From positions 248,001 through 312,000 of the forward strand of contig DAHZHT010000001.1 in NCBI GenBank assembly GCA_027406905.1: a stretch of DNA of 64,000 nucleotides, written 5' to 3'. A model generated the notes under the pieces. That model saw only the letters and a list, made by a program, of their open reading frames with translations. It was not told the DNA's origin and did not search any database. The DNA is from Elusimicrobiota bacterium. Its GTDB lineage: Bacteria; Elusimicrobiota; Elusimicrobia; UBA1565; UBA9628. Position 1 is the first letter of the stretch, and each line of letters begins with the position of its first letter. This document shows positions 49,856 to 58,972 of this stretch, piece after piece. Made by a program: the position numbers and the translations under genes.

Positions 49856-51262
49856 ATGAAACTTTTTCGCTCAATTCGGTTTAATATCATTTTAGGCGCC
49901 TTGATCGCTTTTTTTAGCGCGCTTGGAACTTTTTTTCCGCAATCTCCAGTCTCTCCGAATAAAGTCGAGCTTTACCGTTCTCTCCATCCCCTTGGGTTTA
50001 AGATTCTAAATTTTTTCGGCGCCTTTAATCTCTATCAAACCTGGTGGTTTATGGGGCTTTTAGGGCTCATGGCCTTTGATATTGTCGTTTGCAAGCTTTG
50101 GAATAAACCTCCCGATATCGGCGCGACCGCTTTGCCTCCGGAAAATACCGATGAAGAAGAGGCCGAAAAGCGCTTGTCTCAAAAAGAAAGAGCGTTGCGC
50201 CTTAAGCCTTTTCAGTTCTCTATGGATTCTTCTCTCAGTTTTGACCAAGCTTTTAAAAAAGCGAGTTCATTTTTTGAGGACCATGGCTATGCGGTTCATG
50301 ATGAATTTTACAGCCCTTCCGGCGCGGCTTTTTTGGCGACGAAACATCGGCTTCAGCGTTGGGGCTCTTATATAGCCCATATCGCCCTGGTCATTATTTT
50401 GATCGGGGCGTTGATTAAAGCTTTATACGGTTTTGTCGAGATGGATCCGGTGATGGAGGGAAACGCGGTCGCGATGAAAAACCGCCCCTGGACTCTCTCG
50501 GTGGATAAATTTACCGTCCATTTTTATAAAGGGACTTTTCAACCGAGTTTATTTTCCTCGGCCCTGCGCGTTAAAGCCGGAGACAAGTTAATTGGACAAA
50601 AAACGATCTTAGTCAATCATCCTCTGGATATCCACGGGGTGCGTTTCTATCAGGCTTCCTGGGGAGCGGCGGGAATGTTTAGGACCGTGACCTTGGATCT
50701 CGGTGGGACCTTCTTGACCTTGCATCAGCGCGTTCCTAAAAAAGTTCCGGGAACTCCGTTTTCAGTAACCGCCGATATCTTGATGCCGGATTTTACCGTC
50801 TCCAATGGGCATGCCGACACCGCTTCTCTGGACCTCAAAAATCCGGCGGTGCGATTTTTATTTAGCGTCGCGGGAAAGCCGACCCCGCCTTTGTGGCTTT
50901 TCTCTCTTTATCCGCATGTTTGCCTCAAAGAAAGTCCGGACGGAACTCTTGAGCACGCCGAAACGCCGCCTTTTTCTTTGGCCTCGGTCGATCCGATTTT
51001 GTTTTCCGGAATTCAAGTGGCATATGATCCGGGATATCCCTGGGTCATTTTAGGAGCTTTGTTGTGGGTTCTAGGCCTTATTTTGCTTTTCTATCTTCAT
51101 CGCCGCAGGTTTTGGGTTCTTATCGAACCAAGGGGAGAAGGCGAAACTCAATTTTCAATTGGCGCTTGGAGTTCAAGAGGAGGCCGGGAATTCGAAAGAG
51201 AATTCAATAGCTTAATGGGACAAATGAAATCTCATTTAAATATAATGGAGGTCCCAAGATGA
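49856..51262 (+). CDS. resB: Cytochrome c biogenesis protein ResB
   Basis: System II cytochrome c maturation. The 468 residues show ResB layout: RSIRFNIILGALIAFFSALG as first helix, NKVELYRSLHPLGF and FNLYQTWWFMGLLGLMAFDI, a third helix near 180-200 (WGSYIAHIALVIILIGALIK, containing a conserved His), a large periplasmic region with NHPLDIHGVRFYQASWG, and a fourth helix near 400. It overlaps ccsA by four bases (ATGA). Together they export and attach heme to apocytochromes such as the peroxidase at 57-58 kb. Confidence 0.92.
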   Translation: MKLFRSIRFNIILGALIAFFSALGTFFPQSPVSPNKVELYRSLHPLGFKILNFFGAFNLYQTWWFMGLLGLMAFDIVVCKLWNKPPDIGATALPPENTDEEEAEKRLSQKERALRLKPFQFSMDSSLSFDQAFKKASSFFEDHGYAVHDEFYSPSGAAFLATKHRLQRWGSYIAHIALVIILIGALIKALYGFVEMDPVMEGNAVAMKNRPWTLSVDKFTVHFYKGTFQPSLFSSALRVKAGDKLIGQKTILVNHPLDIHGVRFYQASWGAAGMFRTVTLDLGGTFLTLHQRVPKKVPGTPFSVTADILMPDFTVSNGHADTASLDLKNPAVRFLFSVAGKPTPPLWLFSLYPHVCLKESPDGTLEHAETPPFSLASVDPILFSGIQVAYDPGYPWVILGALLWVLGLILLFYLHRRRFWVLIEPRGEGETQFSIGAWSSRGGREFEREFNSLMGQMKSHLNIMEVPR

Positions 51263-52110
51263 ACCCTGAACTTATATTAATTCAAATCGCCTTAGCCGCT
51301 TATTGGGGGGCCACAATTTTATCCTTCATTTATTTGGCCTACAAAGATGAGCGCTTAAACCGCTGGATGTTAAATCTATTGGGCCTTGGAATTGTTTTTC
51401 ACCTAGCCAGTTTTGGATTTCGCATCCATTCTTTCTGGCAAATTTCGGAAAATCGCTATTTTCTTCCGATCAACACTTTTTTTGGCGCTTTATCCTACTT
51501 AGCCTTGGCTGTTTGCGTCGCTTTTTTCGTGATTGAAAGCCGGCATCATTTGGGAATCCTGGGGGCGTTTGTCTTGCCGTGGGCTTCGTTGAGTCTTGGG
51601 ATTGCCGTCTTGATCGCTTCTCCTGAAATTTCCGGTTTGGTTCCCGCGCTTCAAAGCTATTGGATTAATATTCACCCCGTAGTCTTGATGACTTCTTATG
51701 CCGCTTTCGGCAACGCTTTTGGCGTCGGTCTCGCTCTTTTAGTCCAGGAATACCAAATTAAATCGCGAAAGCCTACCCCTCTTTGTTATCGCCTTCCTTC
51801 TATTGAAGAGTTGGATAGTCTCAACTATCGCATTATCGCCGCGGCTTTTCCTATTTTGACCGTGGGGATCATCATGGGAGGCGTGTGGGCGGAAAACGCT
51901 TGGGGGCGGTTTTGGGGATGGGATCCCAAGGAAACCTGGGCTTTGATTACGGCCTTGGTTTATGCCGGTTACCTGCATATGCGCTACATGATGGGGCTTC
52001 GCGGCAAGAAAGCCGTCTATGTGTCGATGTTCGGCTTTGCCTGTGTCGTCTTTACCTTTGTCGGCGTTAATTTTTTAAGCGGGCTTCATGGATATCTTTC
52101 TAAGGGATAA
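51259..52110 (+). CDS. ccsA: Cytochrome c biogenesis protein CcsA
   Basis: Heme-handling membrane protein of system II. The 283 residues have about eight helices and the tryptophan-rich WWD signature in GVWAENAWGRFWGWDPKETW (about 210-229), flanked by conserved histidines (LHMRYMMG). The next gene is hemA; CcsA/HemX-like proteins beside hemA are common, but the adjacent resB makes a cytochrome role the better call. Confidence 0.93.
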   Translation: MNPELILIQIALAAYWGATILSFIYLAYKDERLNRWMLNLLGLGIVFHLASFGFRIHSFWQISENRYFLPINTFFGALSYLALAVCVAFFVIESRHHLGILGAFVLPWASLSLGIAVLIASPEISGLVPALQSYWINIHPVVLMTSYAAFGNAFGVGLALLVQEYQIKSRKPTPLCYRLPSIEELDSLNYRIIAAAFPILTVGIIMGGVWAENAWGRFWGWDPKETWALITALVYAGYLHMRYMMGLRGKKAVYVSMFGFACVVFTFVGVNFLSGLHGYLSKG

Positions 52111-52121
52111 TTAAAGCGTTT

Positions 52122-53195
52122 ATGCAGATTGTTGTCGCCGGGCTTAGCCATAAAAGCGCGGAATTGGCTCTGCGCGAAAAATTCGCTCTTCTTTCTTTTT
52201 CGGATATCGCCCAAAAAATTAAATCGAGTCCCATTACTGACGCGGTTTTTTTATCGACCTGTAATCGTTTTGAGATTTATGCTTCTGGGTTTGCCGGCGG
52301 CGTAGACGGCCCTGAGGTCTTGCTGAGTTTTTTTGAGGATTTAATCGGCAAAACCTCCAGCCGGGAGGATATTTATCTTTATAGCGGTTTAGAGGCGGTG
52401 TCGCATTTGCTAAAAGTCGCTTCCGGGCTTGACTCCTTGGTCGTCGGTGAAACCGAAATCTTGGGACAAGTCAAGGAGGCTTATGAGCGGGCTAAAAGCG
52501 AAGGCTTGACTGGGAAAATTGGGAATATCTTATTTCAACGCGCGCTTTATGTCGGTAAAAAGGTGCGGAGCGAGACCGGGATTTCGGTCGGGCAAACTTC
52601 GGTGGCTTCCGTCGCGGTGGAACTGGCTCAAAGCATCTTTGGAAATCTCTCTGAGAGTTCTATTTTGGTCTTGGGGGCGGGACAGATGGCGGAATTAATG
52701 ATTCGACATCTCGTCACCAAAAAATCTCCTAAAATTTTAATTTCAAACCGAACTCGCGAGCGCGCGGAAGCCTTGGCTCGAAATTTTCGGGCTGTTGTTT
52801 GGCCTTGGGAAAACCGGCAGGAGGCCCTTGAAGAAGTTGATATCGTCCTTTCTTCGACGGGTTCTCCGGAGTTGGTCATTACCAAGGAGATGGTGGAGAG
52901 TTCGCTTAAAAACAGGCGCGGGCGTTCTCTTTTTATGGTGGATATCGCCATGCCGCGGGATATTGAAGAGGAGATTCACCATCTTGAACATGTCTATCTT
53001 TATCGCCTTGAGGATTTAGAGCATATCGTCGCCAAGAATTTAGAAGGGCGCTCGGCGGAAATCTCAAAGGCGAAAGAAATTATCGAATCTAAGACTGCGG
53101 AAATTTCCCAGTGGTTCAAAGCTCTTAAAGAAGGCCGGGAATTAAGTTTTAAGCATTCCGATCGTCCCAAGGCGCCCAGGACTGCGGCTGGATGA
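52122..53195 (+). CDS. hemA: Glutamyl-tRNA reductase
   Basis: First step of C5 heme synthesis, making glutamate-1-semialdehyde from Glu-tRNA. The 357 residues start with VVAGLSHKSAELALREKFAL and carry the catalytic cysteine in FLSTCNRFEIYA (about Cys47), GLDSLVVGETEILGQVKEAY and an NADPH domain with ILVLGAGQMAELM. The C-terminal dimerisation domain is shortened compared with the usual 410-450 residues. No other heme synthesis gene is in the window. The stop overlaps the protease gene by four bases. Confidence 0.93.
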   Translation: MQIVVAGLSHKSAELALREKFALLSFSDIAQKIKSSPITDAVFLSTCNRFEIYASGFAGGVDGPEVLLSFFEDLIGKTSSREDIYLYSGLEAVSHLLKVASGLDSLVVGETEILGQVKEAYERAKSEGLTGKIGNILFQRALYVGKKVRSETGISVGQTSVASVAVELAQSIFGNLSESSILVLGAGQMAELMIRHLVTKKSPKILISNRTRERAEALARNFRAVVWPWENRQEALEEVDIVLSSTGSPELVITKEMVESSLKNRRGRSLFMVDIAMPRDIEEEIHHLEHVYLYRLEDLEHIVAKNLEGRSAEISKAKEIIESKTAEISQWFKALKEGRELSFKHSDRPKAPRTAAG

Positions 53196-55927
53196 ATAAG
53201 GGATACAAGGAGAAAAAAGTGAAAAATAAAAATCGATGGCGGCGGGCGTTTTTAATGGGAAGCTTCTTATTGCTTCCTCTTATTTCCCGGGCGGCGAGAA
53301 CGCCTTTGGGCGGCCAGGCAAAGGCAAAATCAAAAATTTCGGCGGGGCAGGTTTTCCGGGAGACATTGAAAAATGGGTTAAGAGTCATTATCGTCTATGA
53401 TCCGCTCGCGCCGGTGGTGACCAGCGTTGTCAACTATGAGGTTGGCTCCGATGAAGTGCCCCAAGGTTTTCCCGGAATGGCGCATGCGACCGAACATATG
53501 ATGTTTCGCGGAAGCCCCGGAATCTCATCGGATCAATTAGCCGAAATTGGAGCGGATGTGGGGGGGCGTCTTAACGCCGATACTCAGCAAAATTTGACGC
53601 AGTATTTTTACACGGTTCCTTCTCAGTATTTGGATACGGTTTTGCATATAGAATCCCTTCGCATGCGCGCGATTTCAGCTAAAAAATCTTCCTGGGATAA
53701 AGAGCGCGGCGCTATCGAGCAGGAAGTGTCTCGGGATCTCTCATATCCAAGTTACGTTTTTTATATGAAACTCCTCAAAACTCTTTTTAAGGGGACCCCT
53801 TATGAGCATGACGCCTTGGGAACGCGTCCTTCTTTTGATAAGACAACTTCTGCCATGCTTCGGAAATTTCACAATGACTGGTACGGCCCCAATAACGCCG
53901 TTTTGGTCATCACCGGAGACGTTAACCCCGCGAAGGCTTTAAAAACAGTGAGCCGGCTTTTTGGGAATATCCCTTCGGTTCAAATACCGAAACGCCCGGA
54001 TTTCAACTTCGGTCCCGTCAAACCTTCGCTTAAGAATATGGATACCGACAGTCCTTACGGGATGGCCGCCGTGGTTTTTCGCTTCCCCGGAAGCGACAGC
54101 CCCGATTACGCCGCGGCCCAGATTCTTTCAGACGCTTTGTCGAACCCTCGGGGGCCTCTCTATGAGCTCCAGGTCAAGGGAGAGGCGCTTTTCACTGGAT
54201 TTTATTATCAAGGCCTTCCTAAGGCGGGAATGGGTTTTGCGATTGCGGGCTTTCCCAAAGGCGCTAATTCCAAAAAGTTGTTAAAGAAGGTCAATGCGGT
54301 TTTGAAAAAAGAGTTGTCAAAGGGAATCGATCCCGATTTTATTGCCGCGGCCAAGCGGCGGGAAGTGTCTTCGGCTGAATTCCAAAAAAATTCAATTGAG
54401 GGACTCGCGATGGAGTGGTCGCAGGCAGTGGCCGGCGAGGGACGGCAGTCTCCTGATGAGGATATCGAGGCGATAAAGAAAGTCACTCCCGAAGATGTCG
54501 CGCGCGTCGCAAAAAAATACATTGACTTTGAGCGCTCCGCTTCGACGATTTTGACTCCGCAGCCTTCGGGCAAGCCGGTTTCAGGGAAAGGTTTTGGGGG
54601 GCAGGAATCTTTTGCCTCTTCATCCGTCAAAGCCGTCCCGCTCCCCTTGTGGGCGAAAAAGGCGGTTGAGAGCCTAAAAATTCCGTCCTTAACCCTTCAC
54701 CCCGTTGTCAGTCTTTTGCCCAACGGCATCCATTTGATTGTAGAATCCGAGGCGATTAGCCCCACGGTTTCTGTCTCCGGATATATTTTGTCCAATTCCG
54801 ACACCGAGGCTCTTCCCGGCAAAGAGGGAGTTGCGCGGGTTTTGGGGGAACTTTTCTCCTATGGAAGTAAAAATCTTAATCGCATCGCGTTTCAAAAAGC
54901 CCTCGATGATATTGCGGCGGATGAAAGCGCGGGAACCCATTTTTTCCTCAATGTCTTGTCTAGTCATTTTGAAGAGGGGGTCAAATTGTTGGCTGAAAAT
55001 GAGTTGTCCCCGGCTCTTCCTAAACATAATTTCAAGATCATCCGAAAGGAGGTGTCAGATGAATTGGTCGGCGAACTTCAAAGCCCCGATTATTTGACCG
55101 AGCGAGCGGTGGATTTGGCTCTTTATCCTAAAACCGATCCGATTCTGCGCCAAGCGACTCCGAAAACGGTCAAGGCCTTGAGCCTTAATGACGTCAAACA
55201 ATATTACCACAAGGTCTTTCGCCCCGACATGACCACTATTGTCGTGATTGGACAAGTGGATCCCGAGCAGGTCAAAACAGTGATTGCTCGCTATTTCGGG
55301 TCTTGGAAAGCCGTTGGGGCTAAACCCAATATTGACTATCCAATAGCGCCGACGAATCATTTTTCCAAGATCAATGTCCCTGATTCAAGCCGGCTTCAGG
55401 ATAAAGTTATTTTGGCTCAAACGGTAGAAATGACGCGCTTGTCTCCGGATTACTACGCTCTCAATTTGGGCAATAAAATTTTGGGAGGCGCCTTTTATGC
55501 TTCGAGGCTGAGTTTGGATTTGCGCAAGAAGACGGGCTTGGCTTATTCGGTGTGGTCGGAGTGGGACGCTGAGCGCACCCGGTCAATGTATCAGATTGTC
55601 TACGGTTGCGACCCTGATAAGGTTTCAAAGGCCAGAACCTTGACTTTAAACGATATCCTCGCGATGCAAAAAAAAGAGGTGTCCGCTCAAGAATTAAGGC
55701 AAGGAAAAATTTTACTTTTGCGCTCGATTCCTTTAAGCGAGGAGAGTTTTGGAGACGTGGCTTCCCGGTGGCTTTATTTTTCTAGGTTTGGTCTTCCGCT
55801 TGATGAGCCCGAGCGCGCGGCCAAAATTTATGTCCATTTAAAAGCCAAGGACGTGCGCCAAGCTTTTTCGCAATGGCTTCGCCCCAAGGATATGGCTGAA
55901 ATCGTGGAGGGCCCGGCCCCGAAATAG
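53192..55927 (+). CDS. Exported M16-family zinc protease, two halves
   Basis: A 911-residue peptidase of the pitrilysin/processing-protease family. Signal peptide near 17-35 (FLMGSFLLLPLISRAA). The N-terminal half has the inverted zinc motif HATEHMMFRG (HxxEH, about 94-98) and the distal glutamate in ERGAIEQEVSRDL. The C-terminal half (from about 500) lacks HxxEH and is the usual inactive partner domain, with SRLSLDLRKKTGLAYSVWSE. The two halves form a clamshell chamber for short peptides, here likely periplasmic. A terminator follows at 55958-55979. Confidence 0.9.
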   Translation: MNKGYKEKKVKNKNRWRRAFLMGSFLLLPLISRAARTPLGGQAKAKSKISAGQVFRETLKNGLRVIIVYDPLAPVVTSVVNYEVGSDEVPQGFPGMAHATEHMMFRGSPGISSDQLAEIGADVGGRLNADTQQNLTQYFYTVPSQYLDTVLHIESLRMRAISAKKSSWDKERGAIEQEVSRDLSYPSYVFYMKLLKTLFKGTPYEHDALGTRPSFDKTTSAMLRKFHNDWYGPNNAVLVITGDVNPAKALKTVSRLFGNIPSVQIPKRPDFNFGPVKPSLKNMDTDSPYGMAAVVFRFPGSDSPDYAAAQILSDALSNPRGPLYELQVKGEALFTGFYYQGLPKAGMGFAIAGFPKGANSKKLLKKVNAVLKKELSKGIDPDFIAAAKRREVSSAEFQKNSIEGLAMEWSQAVAGEGRQSPDEDIEAIKKVTPEDVARVAKKYIDFERSASTILTPQPSGKPVSGKGFGGQESFASSSVKAVPLPLWAKKAVESLKIPSLTLHPVVSLLPNGIHLIVESEAISPTVSVSGYILSNSDTEALPGKEGVARVLGELFSYGSKNLNRIAFQKALDDIAADESAGTHFFLNVLSSHFEEGVKLLAENELSPALPKHNFKIIRKEVSDELVGELQSPDYLTERAVDLALYPKTDPILRQATPKTVKALSLNDVKQYYHKVFRPDMTTIVVIGQVDPEQVKTVIARYFGSWKAVGAKPNIDYPIAPTNHFSKINVPDSSRLQDKVILAQTVEMTRLSPDYYALNLGNKILGGAFYASRLSLDLRKKTGLAYSVWSEWDAERTRSMYQIVYGCDPDKVSKARTLTLNDILAMQKKEVSAQELRQGKILLLRSIPLSEESFGDVASRWLYFSRFGLPLDEPERAAKIYVHLKAKDVRQAFSQWLRPKDMAEIVEGPAPK

Positions 55928-55957
55928 GAAGTTAAACCTCGCGTAAAGCCCAAAACA

Positions 55958-55979
55958 CTTTGCGGGCAAAGACTTTTTT
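55958..55979 (+). terminator. Intrinsic terminator after the M16 protease
   Basis: Stem CTTTG (55958-55962) and CAAAG (55967-55971) around a CGGG tetraloop (one more C-G pair possible), then ACTTTTTTC. Weak stem but a good T tract. Confidence 0.6.
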
Positions 55980-55982
55980 CTC

Positions 55983-56021
55983 TTGACATAATTAATATCA
56001 TATGTTAATATTTATCATATG
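55983..56021 (+). promoter_or_regulatory. Promoter and candidate operator of the Fur/PerR-type operon
   Basis: TTGACA at 55983-55988 and TAATAT at 56006-56011 are 17 bases apart, with a TG just upstream of the -10. The ATG follows seven bases later with no ribosome binding site. TTAATAT is repeated at 55992-55998 and 56005-56011, and TATCATATG at 55996-56004 and 56013-56021, the last covering the start codon; such repeats over the promoter suggest autoregulation. Confidence 0.7.
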
Positions 56022-56510
56022 AGTCAAGTTTTCAACTTGAGGTCTTTGCGCCCTGTCAATGATTGGCTGGCCCGTTTTGAAGACACTTGTCGCTCAAGAA
56101 AAATTCGCTTAACAGCCCAGCGGCGAGCTGTTTTTGAGGCCTTAGCCGCTGATCCAGGTCACCCTACGGTTGAAGAGATTTATCTCAGACTTAAAAAAAA
56201 TTGGCCGTCTCTGCCTCTTCCGACGGTTTACCGAATTGTTGAGGATTTAATTAATTTAGGTCTTATTCGCCGTGTTGCCTCTGAGAACGGGCCCTTGCGT
56301 TTGGACGCGAATATGGAACCTCATCAGCATTTGGTTTGCCGTGTTTGCGGATGGATGAAGGACTGGCGAGATCCGCTCTGGGCTCAGACGCCTTTGCCTT
56401 CCTTATTATCTGGTGGATTTATGGCGGAAGAATATGACGTTCGAGTTTCAGGCCTTTGCCGCTCTTGCGCTGATAGGAAACCAAAAGTAAAAAAAATCGG
56501 ATCATATTGA
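56019..56510 (+). CDS. Fur-family regulator, PerR-like
   Basis: A 163-residue metal-dependent repressor. The winged helix has IRLTAQRRAVFEALAADPGH, TVEEIYLRLKK and PLPTVYRIVEDLINLGLIRR; the dimer domain has MEPHQHLVCRVCGWMKDW and GLCRSCADRK, giving two CxxC pairs for structural zinc. The downstream genes Dps and cytochrome c peroxidase make peroxide sensing (PerR role) more likely than iron uptake control, but the ligand-sensing residues cannot be assigned surely. Probably leaderless and self-regulated through repeats at 55992-56021. Confidence 0.9.
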   Translation: MSQVFNLRSLRPVNDWLARFEDTCRSRKIRLTAQRRAVFEALAADPGHPTVEEIYLRLKKNWPSLPLPTVYRIVEDLINLGLIRRVASENGPLRLDANMEPHQHLVCRVCGWMKDWRDPLWAQTPLPSLLSGGFMAEEYDVRVSGLCRSCADRKPKVKKIGSY

Positions 56511-56520
56511 GGAGAAAAAC

Positions 56521-56991
56521 ATGAAAATCAACATCGGGATTGGAGAAAAAGGACGAAAGGAGGTTGCGGGTATTTTAAACCGAATCTTGTCGGCGGAATA
56601 TGTCCTCTATACGAAGACGCGTAATTTTCATTGGAATGTCACCGGGCCTAGGTTCAACGATCTCCATAAATTTTTTGAAGCGCAGTATGAGGAGTTAGAC
56701 GATATCATTGATGAGGTCGCCGAAAGAGCGCGGGCTTTGGGCGAAAGATCTTTTGGAAGTCTAGCGGAATTTTTGGCGGCTTCCATTGTTAAAGAGCCTG
56801 CAAGAAAGAATCTTAAGGACCATGAGATGCTGCAAGAACTTTTGTCAGATCATGAAACTCTTATTGAAGATTTAAGGTCTCAGCTTAAGCTTTGTGAATC
56901 TAGCGGCGATATGGGCACCAACGATTTCTTGACTGGAGTGATGGAACAACATGAAAAAATGGCCTGGATGTTGCGCTCTTTTCTATCTTAA
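56521..56991 (+). CDS. dps: Dps-family DNA-binding ferritin
   Basis: Stores iron and protects DNA by using peroxide to oxidise Fe(II). The 156 residues show the Dps inter-subunit ferroxidase pattern: YTKTRNFHWNVTGPRFNDLH then KFFEAQYEELDDIIDEVAER. Fully helical otherwise, with RALGERSFGSLAEFL. TGAGGAG precedes the start ten bases after the regulator stop, so it belongs to the same operon. Confidence 0.93.
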   Translation: MKINIGIGEKGRKEVAGILNRILSAEYVLYTKTRNFHWNVTGPRFNDLHKFFEAQYEELDDIIDEVAERARALGERSFGSLAEFLAASIVKEPARKNLKDHEMLQELLSDHETLIEDLRSQLKLCESSGDMGTNDFLTGVMEQHEKMAWMLRSFLS

Positions 56992-57019
56992 GGTTTTAAA
57001 TCAATCGAGGGGAATTTTT

Positions 57020-58069
57020 ATGAAAAAATATATATTCTTAACTTTAAGCCTTCTCTCGTTCTTGATATTTTTCTCTCGTGGTCTTTCGGCCGACGATTGG
57101 GGCGACGATTCAAGCAGTAACACTCCCGCCTACCCTTATCCGGTTCCTTTGGGACTCGAGAAGCCCAAGGTTCCCCAGAACAATCCGATCACTAAAGAAA
57201 AAGTGGATTTGGGGAGATATCTTTATTTTGATAAGAGGCTTTCTCGCAATAACACGATTAGCTGCGCTACCTGTCATGACCCGGCCAAGGGTTGGACCGA
57301 CCAGAGCCCGGTCTCAACCGGAATTAACGGCTTAAAAGGCGCGCGCAGCGCCCCGCCAGTTTTTAACGCGACTTATAATGAACTTCAGTTTTGGGATGGG
57401 CGAGCTCCGAGTCTGGAAGAGCAGGCCAAGGGTCCAATTCAAAATCCGGTGGAAATGGGATTTTCCCTCAAAGGAGTCGAACGGAAAATTGGGGAAATTA
57501 AAGGTTATCAAAAAATGTTTAGGAAGGCTTTTGGCCCCGGGCCGATTACGGTCGATCGTATTGTCCAGGCCATTTCGAGTTTTGAGCGGACTATCTTATC
57601 TGGAGATTCGGATTATGACCGGTTTATCGCTGGCAACAAGAAAGCCTTATCTTTGTCGGCTCAGCGGGGAATGAATCTGTTTTTTGGGAGAGCCCATTGC
57701 GACGCTTGTCATACTGGTCCAAATTTCTCCGATTCCAGATTTCATAATTTGGGCGTCGGGATGAATGCCAAACATCCGGATCTGGGCCGCTATTTGATCA
57801 CGAAAAAAGAAGGAGACCAGGGGCGTTTTAAGACGCCTGGCCTCCGAGGTTTGTTATACACCCACCCCTATATGCATGACGGCTCGGAAAAAAATCTGGA
57901 AGCGGTCGTGGATTTTTATAACAAAGGCGGAAACCCCAACCCTTATCTGGATAAGGAAATTCATCCATTGGGGCTTAATTCTCGACAGAAAAAAGATTTG
58001 ATCGCTTTCCTAAAATCTCTTAATGGAAAACCCGTTCGGGCCAATATTCCGAAAGAATTTCCTCGTTAA
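57020..58069 (+). CDS. Di-heme cytochrome c peroxidase (CcpA/MauG family)
   Basis: Periplasmic peroxidase reducing hydrogen peroxide with electrons from cytochromes. The 349 residues have a signal peptide (FLTLSLLSFLIFFSRGLSA), two CxxCH heme sites, SCATCHDPAKGWTD (about 92-96) and HCDACHTGPNFSD (about 235-239), plus TPGLRGLLYTHPYMHDGSE with the distal methionine region. The ATG at 57020 follows CGAGGGGA; the frame before it lies in dps. Third gene of the peroxide-defence operon, and a client of ResB/CcsA. Its stop interlocks with the convergent gene (TTAA). Confidence 0.93.
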   Translation: MKKYIFLTLSLLSFLIFFSRGLSADDWGDDSSSNTPAYPYPVPLGLEKPKVPQNNPITKEKVDLGRYLYFDKRLSRNNTISCATCHDPAKGWTDQSPVSTGINGLKGARSAPPVFNATYNELQFWDGRAPSLEEQAKGPIQNPVEMGFSLKGVERKIGEIKGYQKMFRKAFGPGPITVDRIVQAISSFERTILSGDSDYDRFIAGNKKALSLSAQRGMNLFFGRAHCDACHTGPNFSDSRFHNLGVGMNAKHPDLGRYLITKKEGDQGRFKTPGLRGLLYTHPYMHDGSEKNLEAVVDFYNKGGNPNPYLDKEIHPLGLNSRQKKDLIAFLKSLNGKPVRANIPKEFPR

Positions 58070-58923
58070 GAGGGCCCGAGATCGTGGAAAAAGCCGACGG
58101 TAGAGATGGGGCCGAAAGTTTTATGGCGGGTTTGGATGTTTAAGAACCTGCGCCACTCGCTTTCGAGTTGACGGGGAGTATAATGGTATCCCGCCCAAAG
58201 AGCCGTTTTAAACGAGCGTCCATCCCTGAGATAAGAAACGAAGGTTTTAAAATAAAAATTAGGGCGTTTCCGCAACAAGAAATAGATTAGAGAATAAGAT
58301 TCCACATACCACAATTGAATGGCGCTGGTATTATTCATTTTCATGGGCTCAAGCCGCATCAATGTCTTGAGGGGAAAGAGGTTTTGGCTCGACAGATAAG
58401 ATATTTGTTGATACCAATAACAGTCTTTTGAGTGTTGTTCCGAGGTCTGTTCAACCATCGCCAGGCCCTCATTAAGCCAATAGGGCGGATAGTTTTGGTT
58501 CTTTCTCATCCAATAAGAGACAAAAATGACGTGGGTGGTTTCATGAGCGATGATTTGATAGAGATTAGCCATCGGTTTTTGATCGAAAGAGAGAATCGTT
58601 CTTATCTCGGGTTCGGCCAACCCGACGCTCCAGGCGGGCGGGTGAAAGCGCCCATTTTCATAAAGCCTTTGATTTCGGTAGAGATAGAGGGGAATTTTGG
58701 CGGCGGAGGAAACCGGGGGCCAACACCAGGCGAGGTCCATTCTCATGCGGCTGTGGATATTTTCCAGCTTGAGCGTAAACCCCATCGGAAGCCAGGTGTC
58801 TTGGTGGAGGATTTTATAGTGAAAGGTTGAATCCTTATGCCATTGGAGAGGTTCATTGAGGGGCTCAAAGCCTAAAATTGGCAAGAGAAAAAGCGTCAAT
58901 AGCGGCGCGGTTTTTTTCTTCAC
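58066..58923 (-). CDS. Exported MA-type metalloprotease-like protein
   Basis: A 285-residue protein starting at GTG 58923 with a signal-like segment (APLLTLFLLPILGFEP). The zinc motif HExxH is in IIAHETTHVIFV (about residue 127), followed 20 or so residues later by WLNEGLAMVEQ, whose glutamate is the expected third ligand of gluzincins (peptidase MA-like). No pro-domain or membrane anchor. Substrate unknown. Probably divergent from the TPR gene at 58973. Confidence 0.8.
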   Translation of the reverse strand: MKKKTAPLLTLFLLPILGFEPLNEPLQWHKDSTFHYKILHQDTWLPMGFTLKLENIHSRMRMDLAWCWPPVSSAAKIPLYLYRNQRLYENGRFHPPAWSVGLAEPEIRTILSFDQKPMANLYQIIAHETTHVIFVSYWMRKNQNYPPYWLNEGLAMVEQTSEQHSKDCYWYQQISYLSSQNLFPLKTLMRLEPMKMNNTSAIQLWYVESYSLIYFLLRKRPNFYFKTFVSYLRDGRSFKTALWAGYHYTPRQLESEWRRFLNIQTRHKTFGPISTVGFFHDLGPS

Positions 58924-58960
58924 CCTTATATGACAACAATTTTGGAGGCTTCTGGAAAGA

Positions 58961-58966
58961 TATAAT
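58961..58966 (+). promoter_or_regulatory. -10 box of the TPR gene, leaderless type
   Basis: Perfect TATAAT ending six bases before the ATG at 58973. No good -35 is seen at the expected distance and no ribosome binding site is present. Confidence 0.5.
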
Positions 58967-58972
58967 TGAACG

